A stretch of DNA of 64,000 nt from NCBI GenBank assembly GCA_015680685.1, contig MNCI01037820.1, positions 1,174,730 to 1,238,729 on the forward strand, given 5' to 3'. This stretch comes from Gnetum montanum (lineage: Eukaryota > Streptophyta > Gnetopsida > Gnetales > Gnetaceae). Positions 25,490 to 37,321 of this stretch are shown here, one piece after another. How positions within the stretch are numbered: position 1 is the stretch's first letter; each line of letters starts with the position of its first letter. Under the pieces are notes generated by a model. That model did no database searches. It was not told the DNA's origin and saw nothing but the letters and a program-made list of their open reading frames with translations. Both the position numbers and the translations under genes were made by a program.

Positions 25490-26391
25490 AAAACCATGAT
25501 CCAAGGGCCATTCAAAAACCATGAGCCAACTCTAACATGAATTTTATGATGAACATTGAAGTCATGGCATAGGGAAAATCATTGGTCATTACTAGATGCA
25601 CCATACATCTGAGATATATCATTGATAGATAAAGATTTGATTATGTCTCAATTGTAAGAGATTTGATGCTTTCATCAATTGCAGGAGATGTTGGTAAGAC
25701 AAGGATACACCAGTCCAAGTAACTCTTACCCATCTAAATACTATAAATATTAATTAATTAAGGTCATATTTAAGTCTCTTCCAAAAAGTTAGTAACCATG
25801 AATTGAAATTGATCTTGTTTTATGAAACTCATTATTCTAAGAAACTTAGCATCATTTACAATTCATCATGCCTTCCATATATCAACTTAGTAATGTCGAT
25901 TTGATAGAATAAGCTAGCTTGGATCTTTTAAAATCTTGAAAATTCAACTTTGTAGGAGATTGTGGGTTCGACCTTGAGCTCTAATATCAATAATAATAAT
26001 AATATATAATATAAATTAATATATATGTTTATATGTATTAAAAAAAAGAAAGTTTAATTTAGGGAGTGTAGCTCTATAGGGGTAGCGTTGTCTTACATAG
26101 GATCACACTAGCCCTACAGGGGTAGCATAGCCCTACCTAGCACCACGTTGGCCCCATAAGGGCAACATTGTCCTTGTAGCATCACCCTTATTTTGAGGAA
26201 CACACCATGTAGTATGTCATTTCCCATTGTGCATCCCATCATCAATCACGCATTGCATTGATCTACCCTCATCGTGCACCACTGTCGTGTGCACCATCAC
26301 CATGCACTGCCACCATGCACTGCTACCATGCTACCTACCACTGTGTGCCTTCCTTTTGCACCATGATCCACTGTTGCTGCTAACACCACCA

Positions 26392-26790
26392 CTATTGTCT
26401 ACCAACACCATAGATTATATGCATCCCTCGTGCTTTGCAAACACCGTCGATGCCACAGATCATAAGCACCCCTGACACTACATAGGCACCAATGGCACTG
26501 TTGATCATAGGAACCCCTAGCACTCTATGATCACAGATGGTACTATTGATCATAGGCACCCTTAGTACTCTATGAACGTTTTTGGTGCTATGGACATTAG
26601 GCATCCTTGGTGCTCTGTGGCCATCATCGATGCTATAGATCACTAGCACTCTAGGCACTTTGCAGACATCATTGATGCCATGGATCATTGGCACTCCTGA
26701 CACTTCATGGACATTAATGGCATCATGGATCACTGGCACCTGTGGCACTCCATGAGAACTACTAGCATTGTCAATCATTTCCATCCCTAG
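26392..26790. repeat. Degenerate minisatellite, about 50-60 bases per unit
   Basis: Units contain GATCATAGGCACCCCTAG-like words followed by CACTCTATG and a short variable part, repeated roughly seven times. The minus-strand 130-codon frame is the translation of this repeat (VPMIHGI..VHKV-like units) and is not taken as a gene. Confidence 0.6.
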
Positions 26791-27372
26791 TATCCTTCAA
26801 TGTTAGAAAAATCCTCCTATTGATGCCTAGGAAACTACTAATGCAACAATACTAAGCATCATGCAAGGCCTTGCTAGGGCCACATTGGCTCCTTTAGTGG
26901 ATCATGCAGGTGTTGCTTGGGGTTGCATAGGCCCCAATGTGGGTTACATGGACCCTTGTAGAGGATGTGCAAGCCTTTTTTGGGGCCATGCAAGCCCTTT
27001 TGCAGAGCCGTGCTAGCTTCACGGAGGTTGTGGTGTTTCCTACATGGACTGCATAGGGCAGAACCAAAAGAAATTTTCCTAGCATAGGCCACAAAATGAT
27101 GCCACATCAAACTACTTTGCCATGCCATTGCTTACCTTCAACGCATGTGGTGATCATCTATCTTAGCCACCGATCTACTCTTGATATTGCCACTCTATCC
27201 CAAATGCCATTGCTAGTGCACTATTATGGCCATTTCTACTATGCAATGGGAAAATTCTCTCTTAATAGATGGAAGATTCGAATTTTCTATAAAATTGATA
27301 GAAAATTCAAAATTCTTGTTGACAAGATGTTAGTTAAATTAAAAATGTGCAATTTTTTTTAAAGAAATGGAA

Positions 27373-27478
27373 TTTGGTGCATTGCTAAAAACATATTAAA
27401 ATTTTGTAATTAAGTGTGCTTTCTCTAGAGTAGAATTGGGATGGGTGACCTCTTAGGAAGTCTTGTTTTTTTGCACCA
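27373..27478 (+). pseudogene. 5S rRNA-derived segment
   Basis: The stretch AGAATTGGGATGGGTGACCT then CTTAGGAAGTC matches the highly conserved 3' half of plant 5S rRNA (GGATGGGTGACC..C.GGGAAGTC). AATTAAGTGTGCTT fits the preceding GTTAAGCGTGCTT. The segment begins GGTGC and ends GCACC, as 5S ends pair. It is about 105 bases against 120 and strongly mutated. It could be a 5S pseudogene, a 5S-derived SINE, or a trace of a Cassandra-type element, whose LTRs carry 5S sequence. Confidence 0.6.
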
Positions 27479-28099
27479 AAAGGTTTTGATCTCTAGGAGC
27501 CATAACTTTTGATTTCAGAATCCTTTTTTGATAAATGTAGAGTTGTTTCCTACAAATTTCAACCTTTTGGACACAATGGAAAATTCAAATCTGTCCCTTG
27601 GAATTATAAAAATTATTTTTTTTCCTTTGCCCAATAAAGTAGCTCAAAACCCTCAAAATTTTAATTTTAGCATACGATGTCCATTTTCAACATATGAATA
27701 GTCATTTTCAATATTTTTCACCTTTTTAAGCTAAATGGTAAGGTTAGATTTATCATTAGGGTACCCAATAATTTGATGATATCATGAAACTATGCCTCAA
27801 AAGTTGACAACATGAGGATAACTAATCATGCCTTGTTGGGAAAAAAACCTTTGTAGATAGCCTTAAGATCTCTATGACATGTCATTAGTTACACTACCAA
27901 AGTTAGTGTCTTGAAGGGGGGTAGAAAGGCTATTAAGAATTAGATGATATAGTTATATATTGCTAAAATTAGATAAAGTAGTAATGATGTATCAGTATTA
28001 GATTAGTTGATGATTAGTTGGAAAATTAGTTGATGAACAAAATTGGGCAAGAAGATGTATATCAATCCATCCTGCAATCAGCATACATGATAGAACAAC

Positions 28100-29217
28100 A
28101 TGGAGACTCAAAATCTTGTTTCAACAAGGTGTATGATACCCATGAAGAGAAATGATCTAGAAGATAATCCAAGAATGAGAATGAAATTTGCAACACATAA
28201 CATGATTGTAAGATCCTTAGCAAGTGAGAAACAAAATATGTTATGTTAACCATGGATCTTGGACTGGCATCAGTACTGATATCTATGCATTTTAGCAGAG
28301 TTACAAGATTTGGATGGTGATGATTTATGCTTACAAGAATTTTTTCCATGGGAATTCCTATATCAATTCCAATAAAACATGGGAAAGATGGGATATAAAG
28401 GTATTTATAAGCAAAAAGGTTCTTGTGGAAGTTCTTATTTTGAGCCATATAAATCAACTTACTGTAGAAATCACAACATGGATGTTTGCATAATCTTTTA
28501 TAAAGAAGCCAAGTTTGAATTAGTACAAAGATTCAAATAAATTTTAGAAAATATGACTTTTGAAATTCTAGAACTTCAAGTAATGGAAAAAAATGAACAA
28601 TCAAGAAGATGTGTATGCATGGTCAACACATATTTGATTGTTAGAACAACATGTTCAGATGTTAAATTGTGTCAAGTAGCATATATAATTAAGAAAATAG
28701 AAGAAAAATTTAATAATAAATTATTCCTAAGTTATACTAATCCAGTGCTAATTTTTCTTTGTGGAGACTTCAATGCAAAATCTGGAAGTGATGTCTATAT
28801 ATTCTTAAAACATCGATATGTAAAGGAATCCTTGAAAGATGAACCTAATTTGAAGAAGCTATTTCGATCAATTCAACATACAATTTCATTGGCTACTGCA
28901 TATTCTACATATTTTGAATCTTCAATAGATAAATTAGATTTCAAGGATGGATGATGTTAATGGAGAGTGCTCATCAAGAATCATAGTTTGCCAATTTCTC
29001 TACTATAATTAATGAGGATGGATCAGCAATATTCTTCATTGAGACTTTGGATTATATTTGGTACAATCTCTAATTCTTCCAAGTTACCAAATTACTAGAG
29101 TTAGTTTCTAAAGATGAAGTTGAGAAGAATCAAGATGAAGCCTTGCTATCTCGAACAAGACCATCTGATCATATACCACTTATGATAAAATTACAATTAC
29201 TCCCATCAATTCATAAG
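28100..29217 (+). pseudogene. CCR4-like endonuclease/exonuclease/phosphatase-family nuclease, captured and decayed
   Basis: A near full-length copy of the nuclease domain of the CCR4 deadenylase family, which shortens mRNA poly(A) tails. Motifs in order: KFATHNMIVRSLAS (active-site Asn) at 28184; DLCLQEFF with the catalytic Glu at 28322; GYKGIYKQKGS and IIFYKEAKFELVQRF near 28390-28520; VNTYLIV..SDVKLCQV at 28625-28680 (family NTH, here NTY); FLCGDFNAKSGSDVY at 28755; LDYIWYN at 29045; PSDHIPL at 29162. One frame holds to 28954, then a frameshift. A few stops interrupt it. It lies in sense orientation inside P1 and lacks visible introns, so an RNA-mediated capture is possible. The closest match from memory is the plant CCR4 homologue 3/4 group. 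Confidence 0.75.
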
Positions 29218-29654
29218 GTTGATCAAGATCAAGAGGTATCTTACTCTTACTTTTATTGATAAATCTTATTATTTTTCATTGTTAAATTTATATTTGAATT
29301 ATAAAAGTAAAAATATCTAAGGTAATGTAAGTTTGAAATAAAGGATATGCCCTACCTTCATGTAGATAACTAGACTTGAGTTGCACTTTGTGTGACCCTC
29401 ATTAAGACTAGTGATTGGTGGTTGGTAGATCTTTAATTCAACTCTTGTCATTATCTTAGGAAATGAAGTAAGTATTAATAAATTAATATTTAATTTTTTG
29501 TATATTTTTCTCACATATATCTTGTTTGTAGAATAAGTAAGAAACAACTTCAAGATCTAAGGAGAAATCAAATTATTAAAGCATAGGATCATAATAGAAG
29601 TACTAGAGCTGAATAAAAAAGATAGTGAACATGGACTCATTCAAGAATGAATGA

Positions 29655-29672
29655 AATATAAGGGGGTTAGAT
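29655..29672 (+). promoter_or_regulatory. P1 polypurine tract
   Basis: AATATAAGGGGGTTAGAT directly precedes the right LTR and would prime plus-strand synthesis. Confidence 0.6.
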
Positions 29673-30246
29673 TGTCATGTCTCCATTCCCAAATGATGTT
29701 GCAACATAGCAAAGATGCTACCTCTTCATAACAAGTTTTATTGTTTTCTTAACAAGACTCAAAAGGGTAGTTATAATTAAGACCTGAAAGGGTGTATTGT
29801 AATAACAGATGTGTCTCTTGAGGTAACCTTTGAGGGTTTGACCTAATGCATTTATACTTGGGCTTAGTGGTTGTGCTAAACATGGAGTGGTGGAGTTGGT
29901 AGAGACAAGTCATAGGAGCCAGGTTAAGTGGGATAGGAAGTTGATTGGCGATCACTTTTTGCCTTGTTATAGGCCTAACCATGGTGGTAGTGCTAGATTG
30001 CCTCTACGTGATAGATGTTGAAGGAAGAAAATCCCAAGGTACACTCTCATAGCATGATCTTGATACTTTATTATATATTAAAAAAGCATTATTTTCTTTT
30101 TCTTTCTTCACTCTCTTTGTTATTTCCTTTATCCATAATGTCAAATGTTACATATATTGATGTTTGGTATATTTTCTTCTTACACATGATGTCTAATATA
30201 ACATATATTTGATGTTTTCCATGACATTTGGGAATGGGATGTCACA
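29673..30246 (+). repeat. P1 right LTR (574 bp)
   Basis: Starts TGTCATGTCTCCATTCCC and ends GGGAATGGGATGTCACA, so the LTR ends form an imperfect inverted pair of about 17 bases. TTAAT follows. Confidence 0.88.
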
Positions 30247-30251
30247 TTAAT

Positions 30252-31139
30252 GAAATAATTGAAACTTCTACCAATTATAGATGATCCCTTAAAGGTAGCA
30301 AGCGTTATCAAATTTCTACACATATAATTGAAGATCATTATTGGTAAGTTCTATATAGGTTGGAACATCTCCCATGTTCATTTGTTTGATATGCTTATCA
30401 TGTACATGCTTGCATGAAATATAAACAACTTTATTCATTGTAATTATCCTAGTTAAATAGTAAGACATCCTCTTTACTAGATGCTTTAGAAAAATGTAAA
30501 TGCTAGAACCTAGAGAATAGGTCTATGCCATGGATTCTAGCTATGCTCCTATGAGTTGTACTAGTTCATGAACCTTCATGATGGATTGACCTATTTTCCT
30601 GTTTGTTAGCTTAATCCTCCTCACCATTTAAGTCTCTTGATAGGATGTAATGATGTTCTTGTTTCTCAATAATTTGATATTGGAGATCTAGTTGTTAATG
30701 AGGTTCATACTCACTATGGTATGGCTCTAATTCCATGTAATATTCTAGATCATAAATTAGATCATTGTTGATTAAAGCCTCTTTGACATTGTGTTGGAAA
30801 ACCATAGTTGGTTTTTTAGTGAACTAATCATGAGCATATTGTAACCTTCCTTGCTTATCTTGATGATAACCTAAGACAATCATTGGTAGAAAAGCATCCA
30901 ATGAATCTCGAAATGTAGCCTAAACCCTCATTTGCTTCATAACATTGTTATTGCTAGAGGTTCTCAATAATTTTTTAATGTTATCTAACATATTGGCAAT
31001 GATGGTAACCTACACATAAAGCTAATGAAATCACACACTCTTGTTGAAAAAAATGTTAAAATTAAGAATGTATAAGTGTTTAAGAAAATTTACTAATGTC
31101 TTTTCTACCAATTGTGATAATGATAGAGGTCTGATTAGT
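30252..31139. other. AT-rich decayed DNA, nothing recognised
   Basis: No open frame with a recognisable domain on either strand; probably old repeat. Confidence 0.4.
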
Positions 31140-32580
31140 CATGAACAATGAAACTATATCATACAAAACATAGTATGATTCATTTATTAACTTTTGAAGA
31201 TAGTGTTAATATAAATTACAAAGAATACTTATCTATATTGTTATATTCAATAAATGTAAAAGATATGTGCTACATATAATATATGAAATACATGTGTTAC
31301 CATGTTTAGAGAAGAAATAATATTAATAATTTTATATTTTATAATTTTTATGTATTTTATAATTTTTATGTATTTTATAGAGATCATCATCATTATCCTA
31401 GCTTAGTTCTAACAAAATGGACTTGGCTACATGATGTCTTTTTTACCATTTGCCCCTATGAAGAACTAGATATTTTTTTATTTGGAGTTTCTTTAAATCA
31501 TCTTTGATCTTGTGACTATTGTGCATTACATTTGGAAAATGCCTTAGTGTTTGTAACATCTGAAAAAGAAAATCATCCATGAGATTTGGTAAGGTTTTAC
31601 AATTGGCTACCAAGGTAATGTATTTTATAGATAAGATAATAGAATAGAAAATAACACACTTGTATTGTAATTCCATCTAGGAGAAGTGGAAATTCTCTTA
31701 CATACACATACTAACAATTTATAATCACTTAAGGTTCAAATGCAACAACTCTTATATAAAGTGGGAAATGACTCCTATTCATAATCTGGATAGCCCAATA
31801 CCATGTCATAGAGTTATGAACTTCTTAAATAATGGTGAATCATTACAATTTTATGCCATGGAAATGAATAAATATCTTAATTACTGAATGCATATGATAA
31901 GTGTGGAGTTTATATTTTTGGTATTTTTATAGTTTAATGCATCCAAGTCTTAAAACATAGGAAAACTCATGATCTTTATCCTTAATGAAAAATGCTAAAC
32001 TTCTTATTAATCAAATGTTTCTAGAATATAAAAGTAAGGTAGTAATCTAATATAGTATAGCCATACTTGTAAAAGTGGTAACTTAACATATACACAAAAT
32101 GAGAGGAAAATTACACTTACCTAAGGAAGGAGAAGTTCTTCACATAAAACTAAATGTTAAAATCTTAAAATTCTTAAATGAGTCTAAGCTATCAAAATTA
32201 TGTATGAAGAGCTTAACCTAGGTATTTATAGTTTTTTTTCCATGAAATAGTTTAAGTTTGTTAACATCGAACTAGTAATAAACATTTGTCAATGCACCTT
32301 AACAGTTACAGGTTACTATTCCTAGAAAACATGGTAGTGAATATGATGCAAGGGATCCATCATTGTAGGAGTGTTGACACAAGGGATGCATTGAAACTTA
32401 GATATAAATTCATCCTCCCTACATTATGTATTAAGTTTCCAATCCTAAAAAAAGCCAAGACCAAGGGGTACATGTCTTAAGAATTACCAGAAATCCCAAA
32501 TGACCTTGAAAACATCCTAAATGACTTAGGACATGGACACAAATTGCAAAGATGACACAAGAAATATGGATGCATGCCTA
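31140..32580. repeat. Dispersed repeat, copy 2 (partner at 11635-12800)
   Basis: Shares the landmark words listed for copy 1 in the same order. Minus-strand CTATAAATACCTAGG at about 32219-32233 is a plausible TATA box, intact here and decayed in copy 1. It ends just before the gypsy LTR start at 32587. Confidence 0.5.
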
Positions 32581-32586
32581 GGATAC

Positions 32587-33335
32587 TGATGAGAACCTCA
32601 CCCAACCCATGTCTAAACCTTAATATGTTTTTGTATTATTGTGTTTATGTTTTAGTGTTATTTTGTTGATGATGATCTTAAGGTAATTTGACATGTTTGG
32701 AAGTGTTTTAGGCTTATTTTTATGACTCAAGGGCTATGGGGACTTGTTTGGAGGTGTCTGAAGGTTCTAGGCCTCAAAAAAAGTATCTTTGTGTTTTGGC
32801 CTTATAGAGGAGACATCTCTTCTACAAAGGAGATGTCTCATATACAAAGAAGATGTCTTTGCTAAGACATCCCACATGATTTGAAGATGTCTACTCTACC
32901 ACCTCTACACTTGATAGAGATGTCTCTTATTTCTCATAGATTTCTTTCATGGATTTTAATGAACATTAAATTGAATGATAAATTAGAGGGAAGATGAAGA
33001 GATAAGGGGGAAAAGGTATAAGTAGACCTCATGGGCCTTCAATTTGATCAAGAGAGTTAGAAGAGAGTCTAGGGAGTTTGGAGAAGAGTAGAAGGAGAGA
33101 TAGAGTCATAGTAAGGTGCTTTATGATCATCCTTGTGTGTGTGTGATTGCTTTGATTAGGTGTGTGAGAGTTGGATTGAATCTCTTGTCTGTCCTTGGGA
33201 AATTTTGATTCATTTCAATTGTAATTTCTCAATTTGAGTGAGAATAAAGCACTCATTTTAGTTTTTCTTGATCAATTTATTATTTTATGACTTTGAGAGA
33301 GCTAGGATTATTGAATCCATGGGAGTTCCTCATTA
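32587..33335 (+). repeat. 5' LTR of a gypsy element (about 750 bp)
   Basis: Starts TGATGAGAACC and ends GTTCCTCATTA, with the ends forming an imperfect inverted pair (final CA mutated to TA). A primer-binding site follows at once. Six AGATGTCT/AGACATCT words lie at 32811-32925, and GAATAAAGCACTC near 33241 may be a polyadenylation signal. Confidence 0.65.
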
Positions 33336-33338
33336 GAT

Positions 33339-33349
33339 TGGTATTAGAG
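33339..33349 (+). promoter_or_regulatory. Primer-binding site of the gypsy element
   Basis: TGGTATTAGAG, one base different from the initiator-Met tRNA site TGGTATCAGAG, three bases after the LTR. Confidence 0.65.
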
Positions 33350-33737
33350 TAGCTTGGAATTGAAGACAATTGCATTCAAGTGAATAATTCTCATCTTAAT
33401 TGCAAAGAATCACTCCAAATTCTCAAGCTTGGATGAATTATCTTTTGCTACTTATTCTACTCATCCTAGGATTTTAAAAGTTCCCTTTTATTCCTAAGTT
33501 TGTGATATCTTTCAAGAATTGGAAGATAATTTTGGAATTGGACATCCATTAGCTTGTAATAGCTAGGGTTTAAAGATCTTATGGTCATTTCTCTTAAGAT
33601 CTGAAAATTTCTTGTTTCATTCCTTGAGAAATCTTAAAAATTTCACTTTTCCTTGTAGAATAGTGTGAAAATTACCTTTTAGATTAATTTCCATTATTCC
33701 TCCAAAGAAGAAGATAGTTCAAGATTTGTCAAGAGAC

Positions 33738-34466
33738 ATGGATGACATGAGAAATGATCTGAAGCTCATTGTTGAGAAAATTGAAAATCTTGGAGAGAAC
33801 AAAGGACATACTACTTCACCAAAAGCATCCAAGTGAGGGTACAAGTCAAGCAATTATTCATCAAGACATTACTCAATGCTATCCCTTAAAGATGATATTC
33901 CTTTTGAAGATGAATACTTTGGAGAAGGAGAAGCTTAAGATGGATTTTTCCTTCATGCTCCTAGTGCTAAAAATAAGTCTTAAGGATTCAATTTTCCTAG
34001 GAAAGGGAAAAAGAAACTTTCTTCTAAGCCTCAAAGGAAGCAAGGTGAAGGAATTAAAATCACTCTTGCAAAAGCTTTTAGACATGCTTCAAGGATGCCT
34101 TGTGTTGAATTCAAATCATTCAATGCAATGGAAATTGAAGATTTTCTTTCTTGCTTGAAAATGATTAACATGTACTTTAAACTTGAAGATGTGGAAAATC
34201 ATCAAAAGGTGTCTTTTGTTAAAAATAAATTGGAAGGCATAGCACTTGTATGGTGGGAGAAGAAAAGTTGTTCTTACAAGGTGAATAATGGTACTCCTAT
34301 CAAGGATTGGTCTTTAATGTAGTTCATGCTCAAGTAAAAATCTGAGAAGACTCATCATAGATAAGAGGCTATCCAAAAATTGAAGTACCCAAGGAAAGGT
34401 AATAAGAGTGTGAAGGATTATTACATGGATTTTTGTAAGTCTCTCTAGCTTGCAAAAGTTCATTGG
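33738..34466 (+). pseudogene. Gypsy gag, interrupted by an insertion
   Basis: One frame from ATG at 33738 holds to about 34450 with a handful of stops. A coiled N-terminus (MDDMRNDLKLIVEKIENLGE) is followed by the capsid block at 34095-34310: FNAMEIEDFLSCLKMINMYF, KVSFVKNKLEGIALVWWEK, typical of the retrotransposon gag family. KGNKSVKDYYMDF follows near 34400. The frame stops at 34466, where element P2 is inserted. A possible continuation (DDYEQASNF) is seen after 37593. Confidence 0.7.
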
Positions 34467-35050
34467 TGTGACATCCCATTCCTAGATGTCATGGAAAGCA
34501 TCAAATATATGTCATATTAGACATTATGCATAAGAAGATAATATACCAAATGTTAAATATATGTAACATTTGATGTTATGTGTAAAGGAAATAACATGAG
34601 AAATGTAGAAAGAGAAAGAAAAGAATGCTTTATTGATATGGAGTAGTGTACTTGGATCATGCTTTGATAGTGTTTCTTAGGGTTTTCTTCCTTCAGCATT
34701 TATCCCTTAGAGGAAATACAACACTATCACCATGGTTAGGCCTATTATTGGCCATAAGAGATGGCTAGTTCTCTTCCTATCTTACTTCACTTGGCTCTTG
34801 TGAGTTGCATGTATAAACTCTGCTACTCTCTGAATGGAATGACCTCTAAGCTTGAGTATAAATGCCTTAGGTCAAACCCCCAAAGGCTACCGTAAGAGTC
34901 ATGTTAGTTTTCTTATAATAATAATAATACACATGGATGAGGCATTTTGCCAAGCTATATTTTTCTAAGGTTGAAAATGCCAAGATAACCAAAATAATAT
35001 ACTCATATAGTATAATATACTTAAATCATGAATGGGAACGAAATCATGAA
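34467..35050 (-). repeat. P2 left LTR (3' LTR on minus)
   Basis: Reads TGTGACATCCCATTCC from the left edge, the reverse complement of the P1 LTR end. CACCATGGTTAGGCCTA and GAAGGAAGAAAACCCTAAG (reverse complement) match the P1 copies. The right edge at 35050 is set by TTCATGATTTCGTTCCC, a decayed form of the P1 LTR start. Confidence 0.7.
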
Positions 35051-35239
35051 TTAATTACAACTTCCAGAGCATCAATGACATGAACATGTTAACTCCCTCT
35101 TTATCCCTTGCTTAAATTTTCAATTTTCATCTAATTTTTTTTATCAAATTAAAAAGAACTTTAAACTAATCAAGGCACTATCATTCCAGATCTCCTTTTT
35201 TTTTTTCCACCAATTCTACCAATTCTACAACTGCTCCAA

Positions 35240-35692
35240 GAAATGATCTTATGTGACAACCCATATACCTCCAAAATTTGGAATTCAGCGTATTTGGTAT
35301 ACATGGTTTTGTCAAGTGGCAGTTTAACAGGAGCTGTTCCAGAGTTTCCTTGGCTTACCCAATAAAAGACTCTAAATTTACAAAACAACCTCCTCAACGG
35401 TACGCTGCCTAGCTGGCTAAGCACGCTGAAAACTCTTACAAAATTGTCAGTTCAGAGCAATAATTTTTTTGGAGAAATTCCAGTCCAACTTCTTCGGCAG
35501 AAAGATCTACAATTCAATTACAGCAACATCAGCTTCCCTCAAGATGAATTCGATCGCACTTGGAGTACTAAAGACTTGGGAACAAGGATTATTTCATCAA
35601 ATAGAAGTATTGACGTGAACAAAACCGAAAATTATGATGCGGGCTTCCAACGTTTTCAATGGTCTCATTGCTATATCCATGACTTCCGCTGA
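35240..35692 (+). pseudogene. Leucine-rich-repeat receptor fragment
   Basis: Plus-strand frames show three consecutive LRR units: LSSGSLTGAVPEFPWLT, then LNLQNNLLNGTLPSWL, then LSVQSNNFFGEIPVQLL (LxxNxLxGxIP consensus). After them comes NYSNISFPQDEFDRTW and a run without known domain. This spacing is typical of plant receptor-like kinases of the LRR type. No kinase domain, signal peptide or start is present, and there are frameshifts near 35388 and 35420. It is antisense to the P2 element around it. Confidence 0.65.
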
Positions 35693-36935
35693 TCTAAAGA
35701 CGAAAGCTTTATTCATCCTTCAATTTGACATCCAGTTTGTTAATGAATAAAAGTGGGATAAAACCTACATCACCACCACCACCAAAATATTGATTTCTCA
35801 ACCTAAGATGTTGTATTCTACCTTGACAAATATTATTTCTAATCAGATTATTGTAAAATATGAAATTCAATTTCATAGCCTATGCTCAATCCATTCTATG
35901 CTTAAATAAAGGAAAGTAGTTGTGTAGACTAGATTTCCATATTGAAGGAATTTAAGAAAAAAGTACTTACCTATTATTATTCTTCATCCCTACCTTTATC
36001 CTATGCTACTTACTTCCTATCTTTGTAAAGGTATTTAGTAATTCTAAACTACCACTAGTCATAGGACAAAAACAAATAGTTATTATCAAGATATCTTGAA
36101 GCTCTTTCTAGGAAAAAGCAAATAATCACATAGATTCTTGCATTAGAGTAGCTAAACAAAGTTTAGGTATGGGATGATATAACTAGCTATTTTTAAGTTT
36201 ATGTTTCTATGTCAATGCTACCACTCTTGAGGTTATTTTTGTTTTATTTTGTTTATTTTTTTTATGGTATTATGATTTAATGGTTACATATTTTGGCTAT
36301 GTGTAGGGCTCTAGTAAAACCAATTTTGGTTGTTGTGGAAATGATGGGCATTCTATGCTATAATGGAATGACTTTCTAGAATAGTTTAATGCTTGATATG
36401 ACCATCAATGAGAAAACCCATATGTGCTTTAGGCCTCATGCTAGAGAGTTCCTTCTATACTTTCTATAGTACTATACTGTGATAATGTGGTTAGACTTGG
36501 CCATAGATGTTGCAACTATGATCGTAGAGACTCTTATGGTAGGGTATTTCAATGACATCCTTCACTACATAACTAGAAAGAGAATATCAACTTAAGAAAT
36601 ATATAACTAGAAAACCATACCTAAAAGCTATAAGAAAATTCATTAATTCCATAATATGATAATACTCCTAACCATTTAAATGAAACAAAAACAATAAAAT
36701 TATAGGTACCATGACATTAGGAAAGGGGCTAAAAACACGCACGTGATTATCACTATGCTAGACTCTATGGAGACTACCACATTGCATGTACCTTGCCATG
36801 CGCAAAAATTGATAGCATACATGTACAACTATTGCATTGCTCTATGCACATAGCCTCACCAAAACCTTCACCAAAGCTTCTATGTCGTCTCCAAGGATAC
36901 CAAAAACATAGTCAAAAAACAAATCTACTAGAAAC
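35693..36935. other. P2 interior, nothing recognised
   Basis: AT-rich, no supported reading frame on either strand. Confidence 0.4.
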
Positions 36936-37043
36936 TAATAGCAAAAAATAAATCTACTAGAAACTAATACTAAAAGGCTTTTTAACTCCACTAAAGCTTT
37001 TTCCAAAATCACACTAAGGCAATAAGGAAAAAGCTAATGGATT
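36936..37043 (+). repeat. 108-bp direct repeat, left copy
   Basis: Identical base for base, as far as I can compare, to 37322-37429. The two copies flank the 278-bp integrase fragment. The repeat is far too long for a target duplication. Confidence 0.9.
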
Positions 37044-37267
37044 GGAGGTTAGTGTCAGACAATGGGCCCACCTTCAAATCCAAAGAGTTTATCCGATGGG
37101 CATCTGAAAAATCCATTTTCTTATTTTCCTCATCAAATTATTATCCTCAAGGAAATGGCTTAGCAGAATCCACCAACAAAAAACTTATTGCTTATATCAA
37201 GAAATCGATGGATGGGAATCCAGGAAATTGGATCGATTATCTACAATCCACATTATGGTCAGATTGA
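37044..37267 (+). pseudogene. Retroviral-type integrase core fragment
   Basis: Encodes RLVSDNGPTFKSKEFIRWAS and later NYYPQGNGLAESTNKKLI, the second Asp and the Glu of the D,D(35)E catalytic core of a gypsy integrase, 74 codons without a stop. It is only a piece, with no zinc-binding or C-terminal domain, and lies between two identical 108-bp repeats. The good preservation contrasts with its surroundings. Confidence 0.75.
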
Positions 37268-37321
37268 ATCAGACCCAATAGCTTTAGTGAAGTGTTAAAG
37301 CATATTGTTTTGTGAAAGTGT

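Larger units (their letters stand above)
25490..28100. other. P1 interior, non-coding part with low-complexity repeats
   Basis: Contains an AATAAT run near 25985, repeated CCCTACAGGGGTAGC words near 26080-26180, CACCATGCACTGC repeats near 26290-26330, a minisatellite at 26392-26784 and the 5S-like segment. Open frames here follow repeat structure and are not supported as genes. Confidence 0.55.
24903..30246 (+). mobile_element. P1: complete non-autonomous LTR retrotransposon carrying a CCR4-like gene
   Basis: Two direct 574-bp LTRs (24903-25476 and 29673-30246) start TGTC and end GATGTCACA. Both flanks are TTAAT (24898-24902 and 30247-30251), a perfect 5-bp target duplication. A primer-binding site like the initiator-Met type follows the left LTR, and a G-rich polypurine tract (ATAAGGGGGTTAGAT) precedes the right one. 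The 4.2-kb interior has no recognisable gag, protease, reverse transcriptase or integrase. It holds low-complexity repeats, a 5S rRNA-like segment and a decayed CCR4-like nuclease gene in sense orientation. It must have moved using proteins from another element. Confidence 0.85.

Noticed and set aside
26392-26784. 130-codon minus-strand open frame with repeated units
   Set aside because: It follows a minisatellite and has no recognisable domain or start context.
27421-27477. Functional 5S rRNA gene
   Set aside because: Only the 3' half is well matched, many conserved bases are changed and the segment is shorter than 120 bases.
35170-35692. Functional LRR receptor gene
   Set aside because: Frameshifts, no start, no signal peptide and no kinase domain; it is a fragment inside an element.
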